From Chrysochromulina parva (lineage: Eukaryota > Haptophyta > Prymnesiales > Chrysochromulinaceae), in assembly GCA_002887195.1 (NCBI GenBank), contig PJAB01000001.1, positions 1 to 64,000 of the forward strand: DNA of 64,000 bases, in the 5' to 3' direction. Made by a program: the position numbers and the translations under genes. The notes under the pieces were generated by a model that saw nothing but the letters and a program-made list of their open reading frames with translations, was not told the origin of the DNA and searched no databases. Shown in pieces: positions 30,671 to 39,254 of the stretch. Within the stretch, counting starts at the first letter, position 1; each line of letters opens with the position of its first letter.

Positions 30671-31588
30671 TCAGATGATCTCGGAGAACGCGCGAGGTCG
30701 ATAGGGCTCCCGCGGTCGAGAGAAAGCGTGCACCGGATACGCCGCACGCGCCGTCGATTCGGGCACCGGATCTTGTGAGTCCGATGAGAACGGCGACGGG
30801 TTCTTTACCGGGAGGATGGCCAATGTCCGACGCACGGGGTGCACAAGGAAGGCAGCATGGCTCGTCGATTGCACTTCCGATGGCGGCACGTTGCCGAGCA
30901 TCGAGGCAGAGGTCGTCCGAGGCCGATATGGCTCCCTCATCGAGAAAGGATGTTCGTGGAAGGTAGTCTTGCTTGTGGTGCCGTGCACGCTGAACGAGCG
31001 GTCCTTGCGCTCGTCGTGCCAGGGCGGTGTTGGCCCAGACATAGGAGGGAGACATGGAACAGTGTTACTGATCCGGCCGTGCATGATGAAGGTCTCGTGA
31101 GAGGTGCTGCGACCAAGTTGTTGCTGCCCAGCCGTCTCCCATGGAACTTGGCTCGGCTTCGGCTTCGGCGTTGGCACGCGCTGCGCTGGGCCGTGCTCCA
31201 TGTAATGAGTACGGTGGGTGCTGATGAAGCCATCAGCACCATTGTCGCCCCAAGCAAATGGAGAGGTCGCATTCTTAACCGGTGTCAGCGATGCAAGACT
31301 GCTTTGCGACAACGAGCGATGCAACACCATGTGGAAGGGGTCCGGTGGGCCATGAGCAGCAACTGGAAAGTTGTCATCAGAAAACGGCCGGGCGATTGTC
31401 ATCGTGCGAGTCTTGCGAGGCCGCCCATCGATGCTGCCCTCAACATGAACGCGTTTTGGCTTGCTCAGGATACATGTCTCGAGGGTGCCGAGGGACTTGA
31501 CACGAAAGAGGCTACCGCACTGATGATTGAGGATCGCCTGTTCAGCAGCACGAAGAGCTGCACCCGGGACGCTGATGGTTGCAGGCAT
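30671..31588 (-). CDS. Repeat protein, possibly microtubule-associated
   Basis: A 305-aa frame from a true ATG at 31588. A degenerate motif (S/T)-(T/S)-x-x-x-(F/Y)-x-x-H recurs at least five times: STHRTHYMEH, STSHETFIMH, TTSKTTFHEH, STSHAAFLVH and STARAAYPVH. A REPYRPR block appears twice near the end. Short, evenly spaced aromatic/His motifs recall axonemal microtubule-binding proteins (SAXO-like), but the motif is not the standard one, so this is only an inference. It is divergent from the acid phosphatase gene, with 231 bp between the ATGs. Confidence 0.55.
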   Translation of the reverse strand: MPATISVPGAALRAAEQAILNHQCGSLFRVKSLGTLETCILSKPKRVHVEGSIDGRPRKTRTMTIARPFSDDNFPVAAHGPPDPFHMVLHRSLSQSSLASLTPVKNATSPFAWGDNGADGFISTHRTHYMEHGPAQRVPTPKPKPSQVPWETAGQQQLGRSTSHETFIMHGRISNTVPCLPPMSGPTPPWHDERKDRSFSVHGTTSKTTFHEHPFSMREPYRPRTTSASMLGNVPPSEVQSTSHAAFLVHPVRRTLAILPVKNPSPFSSDSQDPVPESTARAAYPVHAFSRPREPYRPRAFSEII

Positions 31589-31819
31589 GACCTTGCGTTC
31601 CGTGATCCGTGAACGACTGAAAAAAAACGTTCACCATTTGGCATCTTTTGCATGCCACTGCCCTTCGCAAAAACAAGTTGTCACGTTCAAATCTTCAAAT
31701 CTTCGCGTCGACCCTCTTCACTTGACGTGGGGTCCAATTCCGTGGCCAATCCGACGAAACAAACGCCGTCGGACTTTGCCGACTTCTGGAGTCGGGAACT
31801 CCGATCGAACCATCACTCC

Positions 31820-32966
31820 ATGAAGATCGCCGCGACCCTTTGCCTGCTCCTTGCCTCCACGGAGGCCTACTACTTCTATTCGCTGGGCGACTGGGGTGGG
31901 AGCAGTGACTCCTCGCCCACGACTCAAGTGGAGAAAAACAACGCCGCCGGCATGGTCCGGGCGGCCCATGGCCTCGATGCGAGCAAACCAGAATTTGCGC
32001 TGCTCGTGGGTGACAACTTCTGTGTGTGAGCCGATCTCGAACCCGAACCTCTGCCATCTGCCCTGCTGAAGGCCTCTCCCACAATGTGCCCTGCTGTATG
32101 ACTTTCCCACAATCGAACTCATCGGTGGCTCTCCACATGTGCTAACCAACTGAGCAGACAGCGCTGGCATCGCTGGCAATGAGTACTCAAAGCGCTTCAC
32201 GCAAACGTTCGAGAACGTCTTCGACATCTCGAACCCTGAGCTCAACACCCCCTTCTACGCGATCGCGGGCAACCATGACCACGGCGGCAACGTGACCGCA
32301 CAGATCGCGTACTCGAAGCACTCGAGCCGGTGGACGTACGATGATTATTGGTACACCAAGTCGCACACGGACAACGGCATCACGACGCAGGTCGTCATGA
32401 TCGACACTGTCACGATCGCGGGCATGGCCTACAAGAACGATTCCACTGGCGAGATCCACTCGAACGAGCCGCACCCTATGCAGGCGCGCTTGGCCTCGCA
32501 GCTCCAGTGGCTCGAGGACACCCTCAAGTCCTCGACTGCTGACTACCTGTGGGTCGTCGGCCACTACCCCGTCTACTCCCAGTGCGAGCACGGCCCCACG
32601 GGCGCGATCATCAGGAACGTGCTGCCACTGATGTCCAAGTACGAGGCGTCGGGTTACATCGCGGGCCACGACCACTGCTCTGGATATTACTTCGATGACA
32701 ACATGGCGTTCGTCATCGCAGGCGCGGGTAAGGAGTGCTGCTACTCGCCCGACAACCTCAACAACAAGGCCAACCCGGGCGAGCCGTGGTTCCGTATGGA
32801 CAAGGGAAAGAACCAGGGCGACGGCGGCGGCTTCGCCTCCTATCACGTCAACGCAACCGGAACGCAGATCCGATTCCACAAGGCTTCCACCGGCGAGGTC
32901 CAGTATGAGCCGCCAGTCATCAAGCCGCGTGCCAAGCGCTCTATGCTGGTCGAGCAGGCCGCGTGA
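31820..32966 (+). CDS. Purple (tartrate-resistant type) acid phosphatase
   Basis: A secreted binuclear metallophosphatase of the ACP5 type. CDS join(31820..32021,32158..32966), 336 aa; the total length is a multiple of three. The signal peptide is MKIAATLCLLLASTEA. All five metal motifs are present: GDWGG, GDNFY, GNHDH, GHYPVYS and GHDHCS. The GDNFY tyrosine is split by the 136-nt GT-AG intron (TTCT|GTGTGTGAG ... TGAGCAG|ACAGC), giving GDNFYSAGIAGNEYSKRF, which fixes the splice. A C-terminal extension (KPRAKRSMLVEQ) follows the catalytic domain. It probably scavenges phosphate from organic esters outside the cell or in the vacuole. Confidence 0.92.
32059..32113. repeat. 28-bp imperfect direct repeat in intron
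   Basis: Two neighbouring copies of TGCCCTGCTG-x(6-8)-CTCCCACAAT lie at 32059-32085 and 32086-32113, inside the acid phosphatase intron. Confidence 0.6.
32090..32157 (-). other. tRNA-like segment at the intron acceptor of the acid phosphatase gene
   Basis: The reverse complement of 32141-32155 reads GCTCAGTTGGTTAGC, a perfect tRNA D-arm (box A-like). About 20 nt further along, GAGTTCGATT resembles box B. The flanks GCTGT and ACAGC, 70 nt apart, can pair as an acceptor stem. No normal seven-base anticodon loop forms, so this is a tRNA-derived fragment or a coincidence, not a functional tRNA. Read on the plus strand, the D-arm supplies a CTAAC branch-point-like element and the splice AG. Confidence 0.35.
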
Positions 32967-33366
32967 GCGCGTCGTGTCGAGCGGCTGTGCGCTCGACTGA
33001 GCGCGTCTCCGGTCTCTCGTGGTCCATGAGTGCGCACACGGTGTGGCAGGGCGCCGTCTGTAGGCACCTACCGGCGCGGCGCGCCCATGCCCCGTGCGCG
33101 CGTGGCCATGAGGGGCGAGGCGCTCGTCGCTCGACATGGGTCCATGGCGATCGATAGCTCGAGCTGTGCGAATACGACGAAAGACGAAACCGATGTAACG
33201 CGCAACGAAATAACGGAAATAACTCTTGTTTCTGTTGTTAACAGCGTCCCGCGCCATGCATTCGATGCATCGATAGCCGCCGGGCGGCAGACGTCGAGAA
33301 ATGTTAACCGAGAAAGCCCAGAAATTCGGCAGAGACTACTTGTAATCGCACACGCGCCGGGTCCGA
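32967..33366. other. Convergent intergenic region
   Basis: The 3' flanks of two convergent genes. No gene is seen. Confidence 0.5.
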
Positions 33367-34974
33367 TCACGCGCTACAGCTGTATGCGGCCGGCACGGAA
33401 CGCGCCGACACTCCTCGCGAGGACGCCGCACGCAGCATCGTGAGCGCCCACGTGTGGATCGCACCCCGATTCTCGCCGATCCAACTCTCAAGCAGCGGCA
33501 GGCCATGCTGGCGTAGCTTGCCCAGCGCGGGAGCGAACGACTGTGTGGCCTCCTCATCAGGCTCAAGCGAACGGTCGGCGGCGGCCACGAGCTCACCGCC
33601 CGGCTCGCCTCCAGCAAGCGCCGAGTGGCATATGTAGTGCAGCATGGCGGCAAGTGCCTTGAGGTTGCTCATGGCGCGCGATGACGGCTTGGCAGCAGCG
33701 ACGCCGTACTCCTTCGGCTGGAGTAGCAGCTGCTGAATGACGACGCGCGTGATGATCAGTCCGAGCGCGAGCCGCACGGAGCCCAAGGCCGTCGCCATGT
33801 CCGTACCGTTCTTCTGACGCACGAGCACTGCACGTTCCGACGGCCAGAGCGGAAACTCCTTCGGCCATACCACCCGCTTGTGGCAGAGCATGTTCAGGCT
33901 GTGAAGCAGCGGCGCGGGCGCGTCCTGCACGGCGCTGAGCAGCGCGTCAAGCACGGAGCGCGTGCGCACGCGGAGCTCGTGGAGTTTATGGGATATCTTG
34001 TCCACTTCGGTCGCCATGTCGCTCGATGGACGGCGACGAAAGAAGCCTAGCGCGCCACCCGAGCCGCCACCCTCTCCCCAATCTAAATGAAGGCGCGTGT
34101 CGGCGATGATGGACTGCACGATTGGCCGCAGTGGCACGCGCAGCCACTCGGCCGCGTGGCTGGACAGCGACGCAAGCAGCGCGAGCGCCTCCTCCTCCGA
34201 TATAGAATGGCTCGCCGCGCGTGCGCGCAGCCGGAGTGCGAACAACACGGCCATCCCAGCCGCCGCAATGCCCGAGAATCGTGTCTTGGCGCCCTCGGTG
34301 GCACTCGCCTTCCTGCCCGCTGTAACGCCCACTGCCGTTGCCACTGCCTTGTCAGAGCCCTGTTCATTCACGCCGGCCACAATGGAGGCGAATGACTGAA
34401 GCGATTGGGCCTCCACTGCGTTCACAGGGCAGACGATGCTCTTCCTTGCTTTCTCGATATGCGAGCGCGGGCGCCGGTCGGCCTCCGCCTCCGCACGACG
34501 CGCGGCGTCCTCCTCTGCAGCCTTCTTGACGTGCGCCATGAGCTCACCGTGCATGCTGAGCGCCTTCTCGAGCTGCTTTCGCAGTTGCTCACTGGCCTGC
34601 GCCTCGGACGATGCCTGCATCCCTGAGGGTGATGGGTCCCTGGGCCAACGAGGAAAGCGCGGAGGCGAGAGGCCGCCGATTCCCGACGGCTGGAGTGCGC
34701 GATCGCGTGAGATCGACCCAGCCACACGTGGAGGCGGGCTGCCGTACTGCCATGCAAATCGATCGCGAAATTTCGGCTCGCGAGGTGGCAGCATAGTGGC
34801 CAACCTGATGCACTGTGTTGCCAACTTGGAATTGTGCGCGTCTAATGCTGCGATCCGATCTTGGAGCTGTTGCACGGCGACGGCATAGTCGGGCGTGGGT
34901 GCCGCAGCGAGTCGAATACGCGTGGTAATCTTGTCCAGTTGCGCCGACAGGAAGTCGTCCAGGGCGTCGGCCAT
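33367..34974 (-). CDS. Coiled-coil protein of unknown function
   Basis: The frame is open from a TTG at 35097; the first ATG is at 34974 (MADALDDFLSAQLDKITTRI), giving 535 aa. The N-terminal 60 residues and residues about 120-180 are predicted coiled coil (QLRKQLEKALSMHGELMAHV, EDAARRAEAEADRRPR). The C-terminal half is a helical domain with hydrophobic helices (MAVLFALRLRARAASHSISE, TALGSVRLALGLIITRVVIQ) and a conserved-looking NMLCHKRVVWPKEFPLWPSE. No named domain is recognised. It might be an algal-specific scaffold protein. Confidence 0.6.
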   Translation of the reverse strand: MADALDDFLSAQLDKITTRIRLAAAPTPDYAVAVQQLQDRIAALDAHNSKLATQCIRLATMLPPREPKFRDRFAWQYGSPPPRVAGSISRDRALQPSGIGGLSPPRFPRWPRDPSPSGMQASSEAQASEQLRKQLEKALSMHGELMAHVKKAAEEDAARRAEAEADRRPRSHIEKARKSIVCPVNAVEAQSLQSFASIVAGVNEQGSDKAVATAVGVTAGRKASATEGAKTRFSGIAAAGMAVLFALRLRARAASHSISEEEALALLASLSSHAAEWLRVPLRPIVQSIIADTRLHLDWGEGGGSGGALGFFRRRPSSDMATEVDKISHKLHELRVRTRSVLDALLSAVQDAPAPLLHSLNMLCHKRVVWPKEFPLWPSERAVLVRQKNGTDMATALGSVRLALGLIITRVVIQQLLLQPKEYGVAAAKPSSRAMSNLKALAAMLHYICHSALAGGEPGGELVAAADRSLEPDEEATQSFAPALGKLRQHGLPLLESWIGENRGAIHTWALTMLRAASSRGVSARSVPAAYSCSA

Positions 34975-35532
34975 TTTCCTGCCGTGAAACACGCAACCGC
35001 CGGGTGTGAATACCCCTCTCGAATCTGGCTCCCATGCCGGGTCGTTGAGATGCGCGAGGACGGACGGGGTTGCGTCTCTTTGGGGGGTGGCGTGCAAACT
35101 TCTACTCGCCGCCCCTCGGCTTGACGGCTTGCCAATTCTCGGGGGTTTTCACCGCCCACGTCGCGCCGGGCGCACTCCCTCCCGAGTTCATACTGGGGCC
35201 TGCCGCTCGGTTTCTATTGTATTGTATTCTCTTCACGGCTCTGTTGCTTACGTGTTGTGTTATTTAAATTCAATATTCATAATAAAAAATTCATAAATGA
35301 CGTACCTGATTATCTTTTTCCAAAGTCAAGGAGCCTAAAGGGCTCGGCTTGCGCACATCAGTACCGTGCATGGTGCCGTGCCATGTTGGAGAAGTATCTC
35401 GTCACCACCCACTCTGCTTCAAGATCGGAATGAATCCTTCGCGTATCTGACGCCGCAGAGTTTATGCACCCAAGCGGTCGCACCGAGCTCTTCGGAAAGC
35501 GTCTTCGGTGCTCGGTGGCCAGGCCTTGCTGC
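34975..35532. other. Intergenic, no supported gene
   Basis: The 5' flank of the coiled-coil gene and the 3' flank of the VKOR gene. An AT-rich patch lies at 35255-35300. Confidence 0.5.
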
Positions 35533-36039
35533 TCAATCTTCCTTCGCGCCCTTACCATCGACGGCACGGAATTCAAAGATGGCGACTGCGAGCATGCTGA
35601 AATTGACAAAGTGAAAGCCAGTGCACACGATGCAAAAGTCGCCCAAGATGAACTTGAGCACGTAGAGCAGGTAGCAGCTGAAGCAGGCTCCCACGGTAGC
35701 GACTGTGAGAAAGATGATCTTGCGGAACGGGATGATCGCCCACAAGCATGCCGCCAGGAAGTAGGCTGAGTAGAGCATGATGCCCGCAGCTGCGAGGCCG
35801 AGGTCCAGGTCGCTTTCCTTGGGCACCAAGCCCCAGTGGGAGAGCGGATGCGCATATGGCGAGCGGAAGACCTCGGTACACGAAAACTTTGCGGAGATGT
35901 CGCAAAGTGCCTCGTAGCCGTCCTCGTCCATGTGGGCCTCGACCGAAAGGGCGTACCCCGCGATAGCGAGGCCGAGAAGGGCCAACACCTGGGTCTTCGT
36001 CGAGCGCGCGACCATTTCAGAAAGGGAGCGCCACGTCAT
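35533..36039 (-). CDS. Vitamin K epoxide reductase (VKOR) family
   Basis: An integral membrane thiol oxidoreductase that reduces quinones and links to disulfide formation. The frame begins at a GTG (36108); the first ATG at 36039 gives 168 aa (MTWRSLSEMVARSTKTQ), close to VKORC1 length. Four hydrophobic segments are visible. The loop cysteines are LCDISAKFSC (C-x7-C) followed by VFRSPY, and the active-site CxxC is FCIVCTG in the last-but-one helix. No fused thioredoxin domain is seen. It is head to head with the phosphoglycerate kinase gene, 205 bp between ATGs. Confidence 0.92.
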   Translation of the reverse strand: MTWRSLSEMVARSTKTQVLALLGLAIAGYALSVEAHMDEDGYEALCDISAKFSCTEVFRSPYAHPLSHWGLVPKESDLDLGLAAAGIMLYSAYFLAACLWAIIPFRKIIFLTVATVGACFSCYLLYVLKFILGDFCIVCTGFHFVNFSMLAVAIFEFRAVDGKGAKED

Positions 36040-36244
36040 CTTCACACTTCCGCACACAGTGTTGAAGCTCCTCCAATGGTGATCCCCGCGCGCTGCGCTG
36101 CCGAGCACTATGCGCGACTTGGGTCACGCCCCCCTTTCGTAAACGAGTGCACTTCGTCTGTGCCCCGAACCGCGAGATCGCGTCTCTCTCCGACGAAGAC
36201 TCCTTCCGGACGGCTCGCTGTGACGCATCAAGAAAATCGCATCC

Positions 36245-36866
36245 ATGCCGAAGCTTGGTCTCGCCGACGTTCCCGATGCTGACTTGAAGGACAAGCGCGT
36301 CTTCATTCGCGTCGACGTGCGCATCGCCGTTGCTGCCCGATAATGCCAACAGCCCTGCCTCGAAACGCACACAAATTAGCCCACCCTCGCAACTCATGCG
36401 GGTGGACCTCTGTGCACAGTTCAACGTGCCTCAGGACAAGAAGGACCCAACGATCATCACCAACACCGCTCGTATCGACGGCGCGCTTCCCACGATCAAG
36501 TACTGCCTCGACAAGGGTGCCAAGAGCGTCGTGCTGGCGTCGCACCTTGGCCGTCCCGATGGCACGGCGCAGGCCAAGTACTCGATGGCCCCCGTCGCCA
36601 AGGTGCTCCAGGAGATCATCAAGAAGCACGGGTGGACGGATCCTTCGGGCAAGGACACGGCCGTGACCTTCGTCTCCAACTGCTACGGCCCCGATGTCGA
36701 GGCCGCGTGCGCCGACCCGGCGCCCGGCTCAGTCATCCTTCTGGAGAACGTGCGCTTCTGCGTCGAGGAGGAGGGCAAGGGCGTGGACGCGGCGGGCGAG
36801 AAAATTAAGGCGGACAAGGAGAAGGTGAAGGAGTTCCGCGCGTCGCTCGCCAAGCTCGCCGACGTG

Positions 36867-36901
<35 letters not shown>

Positions 36902-37640
36902 GCACTCGTCGATGCTCGGCGAGGGTTACGCTATCCGCGCGGCGGGTCTGCTGGTGGCGAAGGAGCTCGATGCGTTCGGCAAGGTGCTCGACGCGCCGGT
37001 GAAGCCGGTGCTCGCCATCCTCGGCGGCGCCAAGGTCTCGGACAAGATCCTGCTCATCAAGAACATGCTCGACAAGGTCGACAAGCTCATCATTGGTGGC
37101 GGCATGGCATACACCTTCCTCAAGGTCATCGATGGCATGGCGATCGGCTCGTCACTCTGGGACGAGGAGGGCGCCAAGATCGTGCCCGAGATCATGGAGA
37201 AGGCCAAGGCCAAGGGCGTCGAAATCATCCTGCCGATCGATTTCGTCGTCTCCTCCAAGTTTGGGGAGGACGGGGAGGTCAAGAACGCGACCAAAGCGGA
37301 AGGTGTGCCTGACGGTTTCATGGGGCTGGACTGCGGTCCGGAGACGATCAAGCTCAATGCGGCCGCCATCGAGTCGTCGAAGACGATCATCTGGAACGGC
37401 CCGATGGGTGTCTTCGAGATGGCCAAATTTGAGACGGGCACCAAGTCTATGATGGACACCATGGTGGAGGTGACGAAATCGGGCACCATCACCGTCATCG
37501 GCGGTGGTGACACCGCGACCTGCTGCCTGAAGTACAACACCGAGGACAAGGTGACGCACGTCTCCACCGGCGGCGGTGCCTCGCTCGAGCTCCTCGAGGG
37601 CAAGGAAATGCCCGGCATCTCTGCGCTCTCGGACAAGTAG
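36245..37640 (+). CDS. PGK: Phosphoglycerate kinase
   Basis: A glycolytic enzyme that converts 1,3-bisphosphoglycerate and ADP to 3-phosphoglycerate and ATP. CDS join(36245..36316,36420..37640), 430 aa. The first exon has only 24 codons ([20 protein letters not shown], then IRVD). A 103-nt GT-AG intron follows, and the second exon resumes at [20 protein letters not shown], restoring the family signature KRVxIRVDFNVP. Further motifs are SHLGRPDG (here ASHLGRPDG), a stretch of [18 protein letters not shown] and GGGDTATCC. No plastid leader is present, so this looks like a cytosolic isoform. Confidence 0.96.
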
Positions 37641-38181
37641 GAAGGGGTGCCGGCCGGACGGCTGCGGGCGCGGCTCTGAGTTGGAGCCAGCGACCGGGTC
37701 TTCGGCCAGCAGGCCAAGTCGAGTCTCGGTGTCGAGCTGTTGATGCGCGGCATGCGTGCCTAAAGCTACCGTGTTCTGGGTCGTGGCATCGGCTCTCTGT
37801 GGCTCGGAGGGGTCCGGTCGGACTCGGAGGGCGTATCCGCTGGGCCGTCGTGACGCGCGTTGGGTCGCACGCAACCACGTCATCGTTTGCGGCAAAATCC
37901 CCGAGTGTGGGCCCCGGCGGGGACCCTTCAACCCAGTGCCCGGGTAGGTTAATCCCTAACGGCCTCAGCCGGCCTCAAACTCAACGTACACTACAACCTA
38001 ATGTGCATCTCATTGTACAGCACGATGTAACAAATAAAAGCGAGCACGGGGTCCTGTCTCCTGTCTACTCATAGTTACGCGTGGCAGCCGGCACCGTCGA
38101 CTCACCGCCGTGGCGCTGCGTGGCTGCGCTGTCCTGGCGCCAGTCACTGTGCAGACGCCACACCGCCAAAGCCCACGCGCC
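37641..38181. other. Convergent intergenic region
   Basis: The 3' flanks of the PGK and FAM50/XAP5 genes; an AATAAA lies near 38034. No gene is seen. Confidence 0.5.
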
Positions 38182-39111
38182 TCACTTCTTGGGCGGCGGC
38201 CGGTTCGGCTCGAGCCGATTGAAGGGGAGGCTGCGAGTGCGAACGTACTCGCTCCAAAGCGGCTCGTCCGTGGACTCATACGCGCGCCAGTAGTTGAAGG
38301 GTACCAAGTGCTTCGACTGCTCGAAGTAGCGCCGCTCAACCACGACGATGCCGTGCGCAAAGTTGTCAAAGAGCGGCTGCTGCGTGTCGGCCCACTTGCG
38401 AGTAGAGAGCTCGACGAGGGTGACGGAGCCTGGGATCGTGAATGTACCCTGCGGCATGCCCGCGCAGGAGCAGCACAGGCGTACGTCACGCTCCTCGCGC
38501 ACGCCGCCAATGACGATGGGCGCAAACTTGCCGCCTCGCTGCTCGACAGCGTTGCGCACGGCGACCGCGACCTCGTCGGCGGTGAAGCCGCGCTTGACGA
38601 GCACCTCGCCGTCCACGTAGCCGCACGTGACTTCCTTCTGGGTCACAGCCGAGCGATACGTGTACTTGAGCGTGATCTGCTCATCGCGAAGCGCCGCCTG
38701 CTGCTCCAGCAGCGCACGCATCGCGACGTCCTGCTTCGCGCTTGCCTCCTCCTTTTCGCGGGCATTGAGCTCGAGGAAGGAGACGTTGGCCTCCTGGCAT
38801 TTGCCGATCTTCTTCGCGCCCACGGTTGGGCTCGCCTCGGCGGCCTCGGCGTCGAGGTCGTCTCCAAACGAGAGGCCGCCGAGCGCCGCGGCCTTCCTCT
38901 TCTTCTTCTTCTTGCTGTCGCTAGGAGGGTCGTCGGCTCCGGCTGCGGCCGCCGCTTCCGGCTGGCTACTCACGCCGCCGTCAGCCATCTTCTTGAGTGC
39001 AGTGAGAGCCTTCTCGCGCTCGATCTCCTCGCGCTTGCGTTTGTAGTCCTCCTTGGACTGGAAGCCGGCGGAGGACTGCACGAGCTCGCGCTCGAGGTCG
39101 TTGGAGGCCAT
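38182..39111 (-). CDS. FAM50/XAP5-family nuclear protein
   Basis: A nuclear protein associated with spliceosomes in other eukaryotes. ATG 39111 (MASNDLERELVQSSAG) gives 309 aa; an ATG at 39150 would add 13 residues. A charged N-terminal coil (YKRKREEIEREKALTALKKM) and a nuclear localisation-like KKKKKRKAAALGG come first. The XAP5 domain follows: DEQITLKYTYRSAVTQK, TLVELSTRKWADTQQPLFDN, and VVVERRYFEQSKHLVPFNYW, matching the family's ERxWYEKNKHIFPxxxW ending. The C-terminus is somewhat longer than usual (PLPFNRLEPNRPPPKK region). It is head to head with the anthranilate synthase gene, 143 bp between ATGs. Confidence 0.8.
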   Translation of the reverse strand: MASNDLERELVQSSAGFQSKEDYKRKREEIEREKALTALKKMADGGVSSQPEAAAAAGADDPPSDSKKKKKRKAAALGGLSFGDDLDAEAAEASPTVGAKKIGKCQEANVSFLELNAREKEEASAKQDVAMRALLEQQAALRDEQITLKYTYRSAVTQKEVTCGYVDGEVLVKRGFTADEVAVAVRNAVEQRGGKFAPIVIGGVREERDVRLCCSCAGMPQGTFTIPGSVTLVELSTRKWADTQQPLFDNFAHGIVVVERRYFEQSKHLVPFNYWRAYESTDEPLWSEYVRTRSLPFNRLEPNRPPPKK

Positions 39112-39254
39112 AGCGGACGGTGAGTGCTTTTTGTCCAGAGCGACGAGCATCTATGATGCATCTCTACGAGAATACGCGAGAAATCGCATTCCCCTCCTGA
39201 GGCCACGTGCGTGTTTGCTGATGATCCTCGCACAAATTTTTCCATGTTTTCCAG

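Noticed and set aside
32090..32157. Functional tRNA gene on the minus strand
   Set aside because: D-arm is perfect, but no five-bp anticodon stem with a seven-nt loop and no proper T-stem can be formed.
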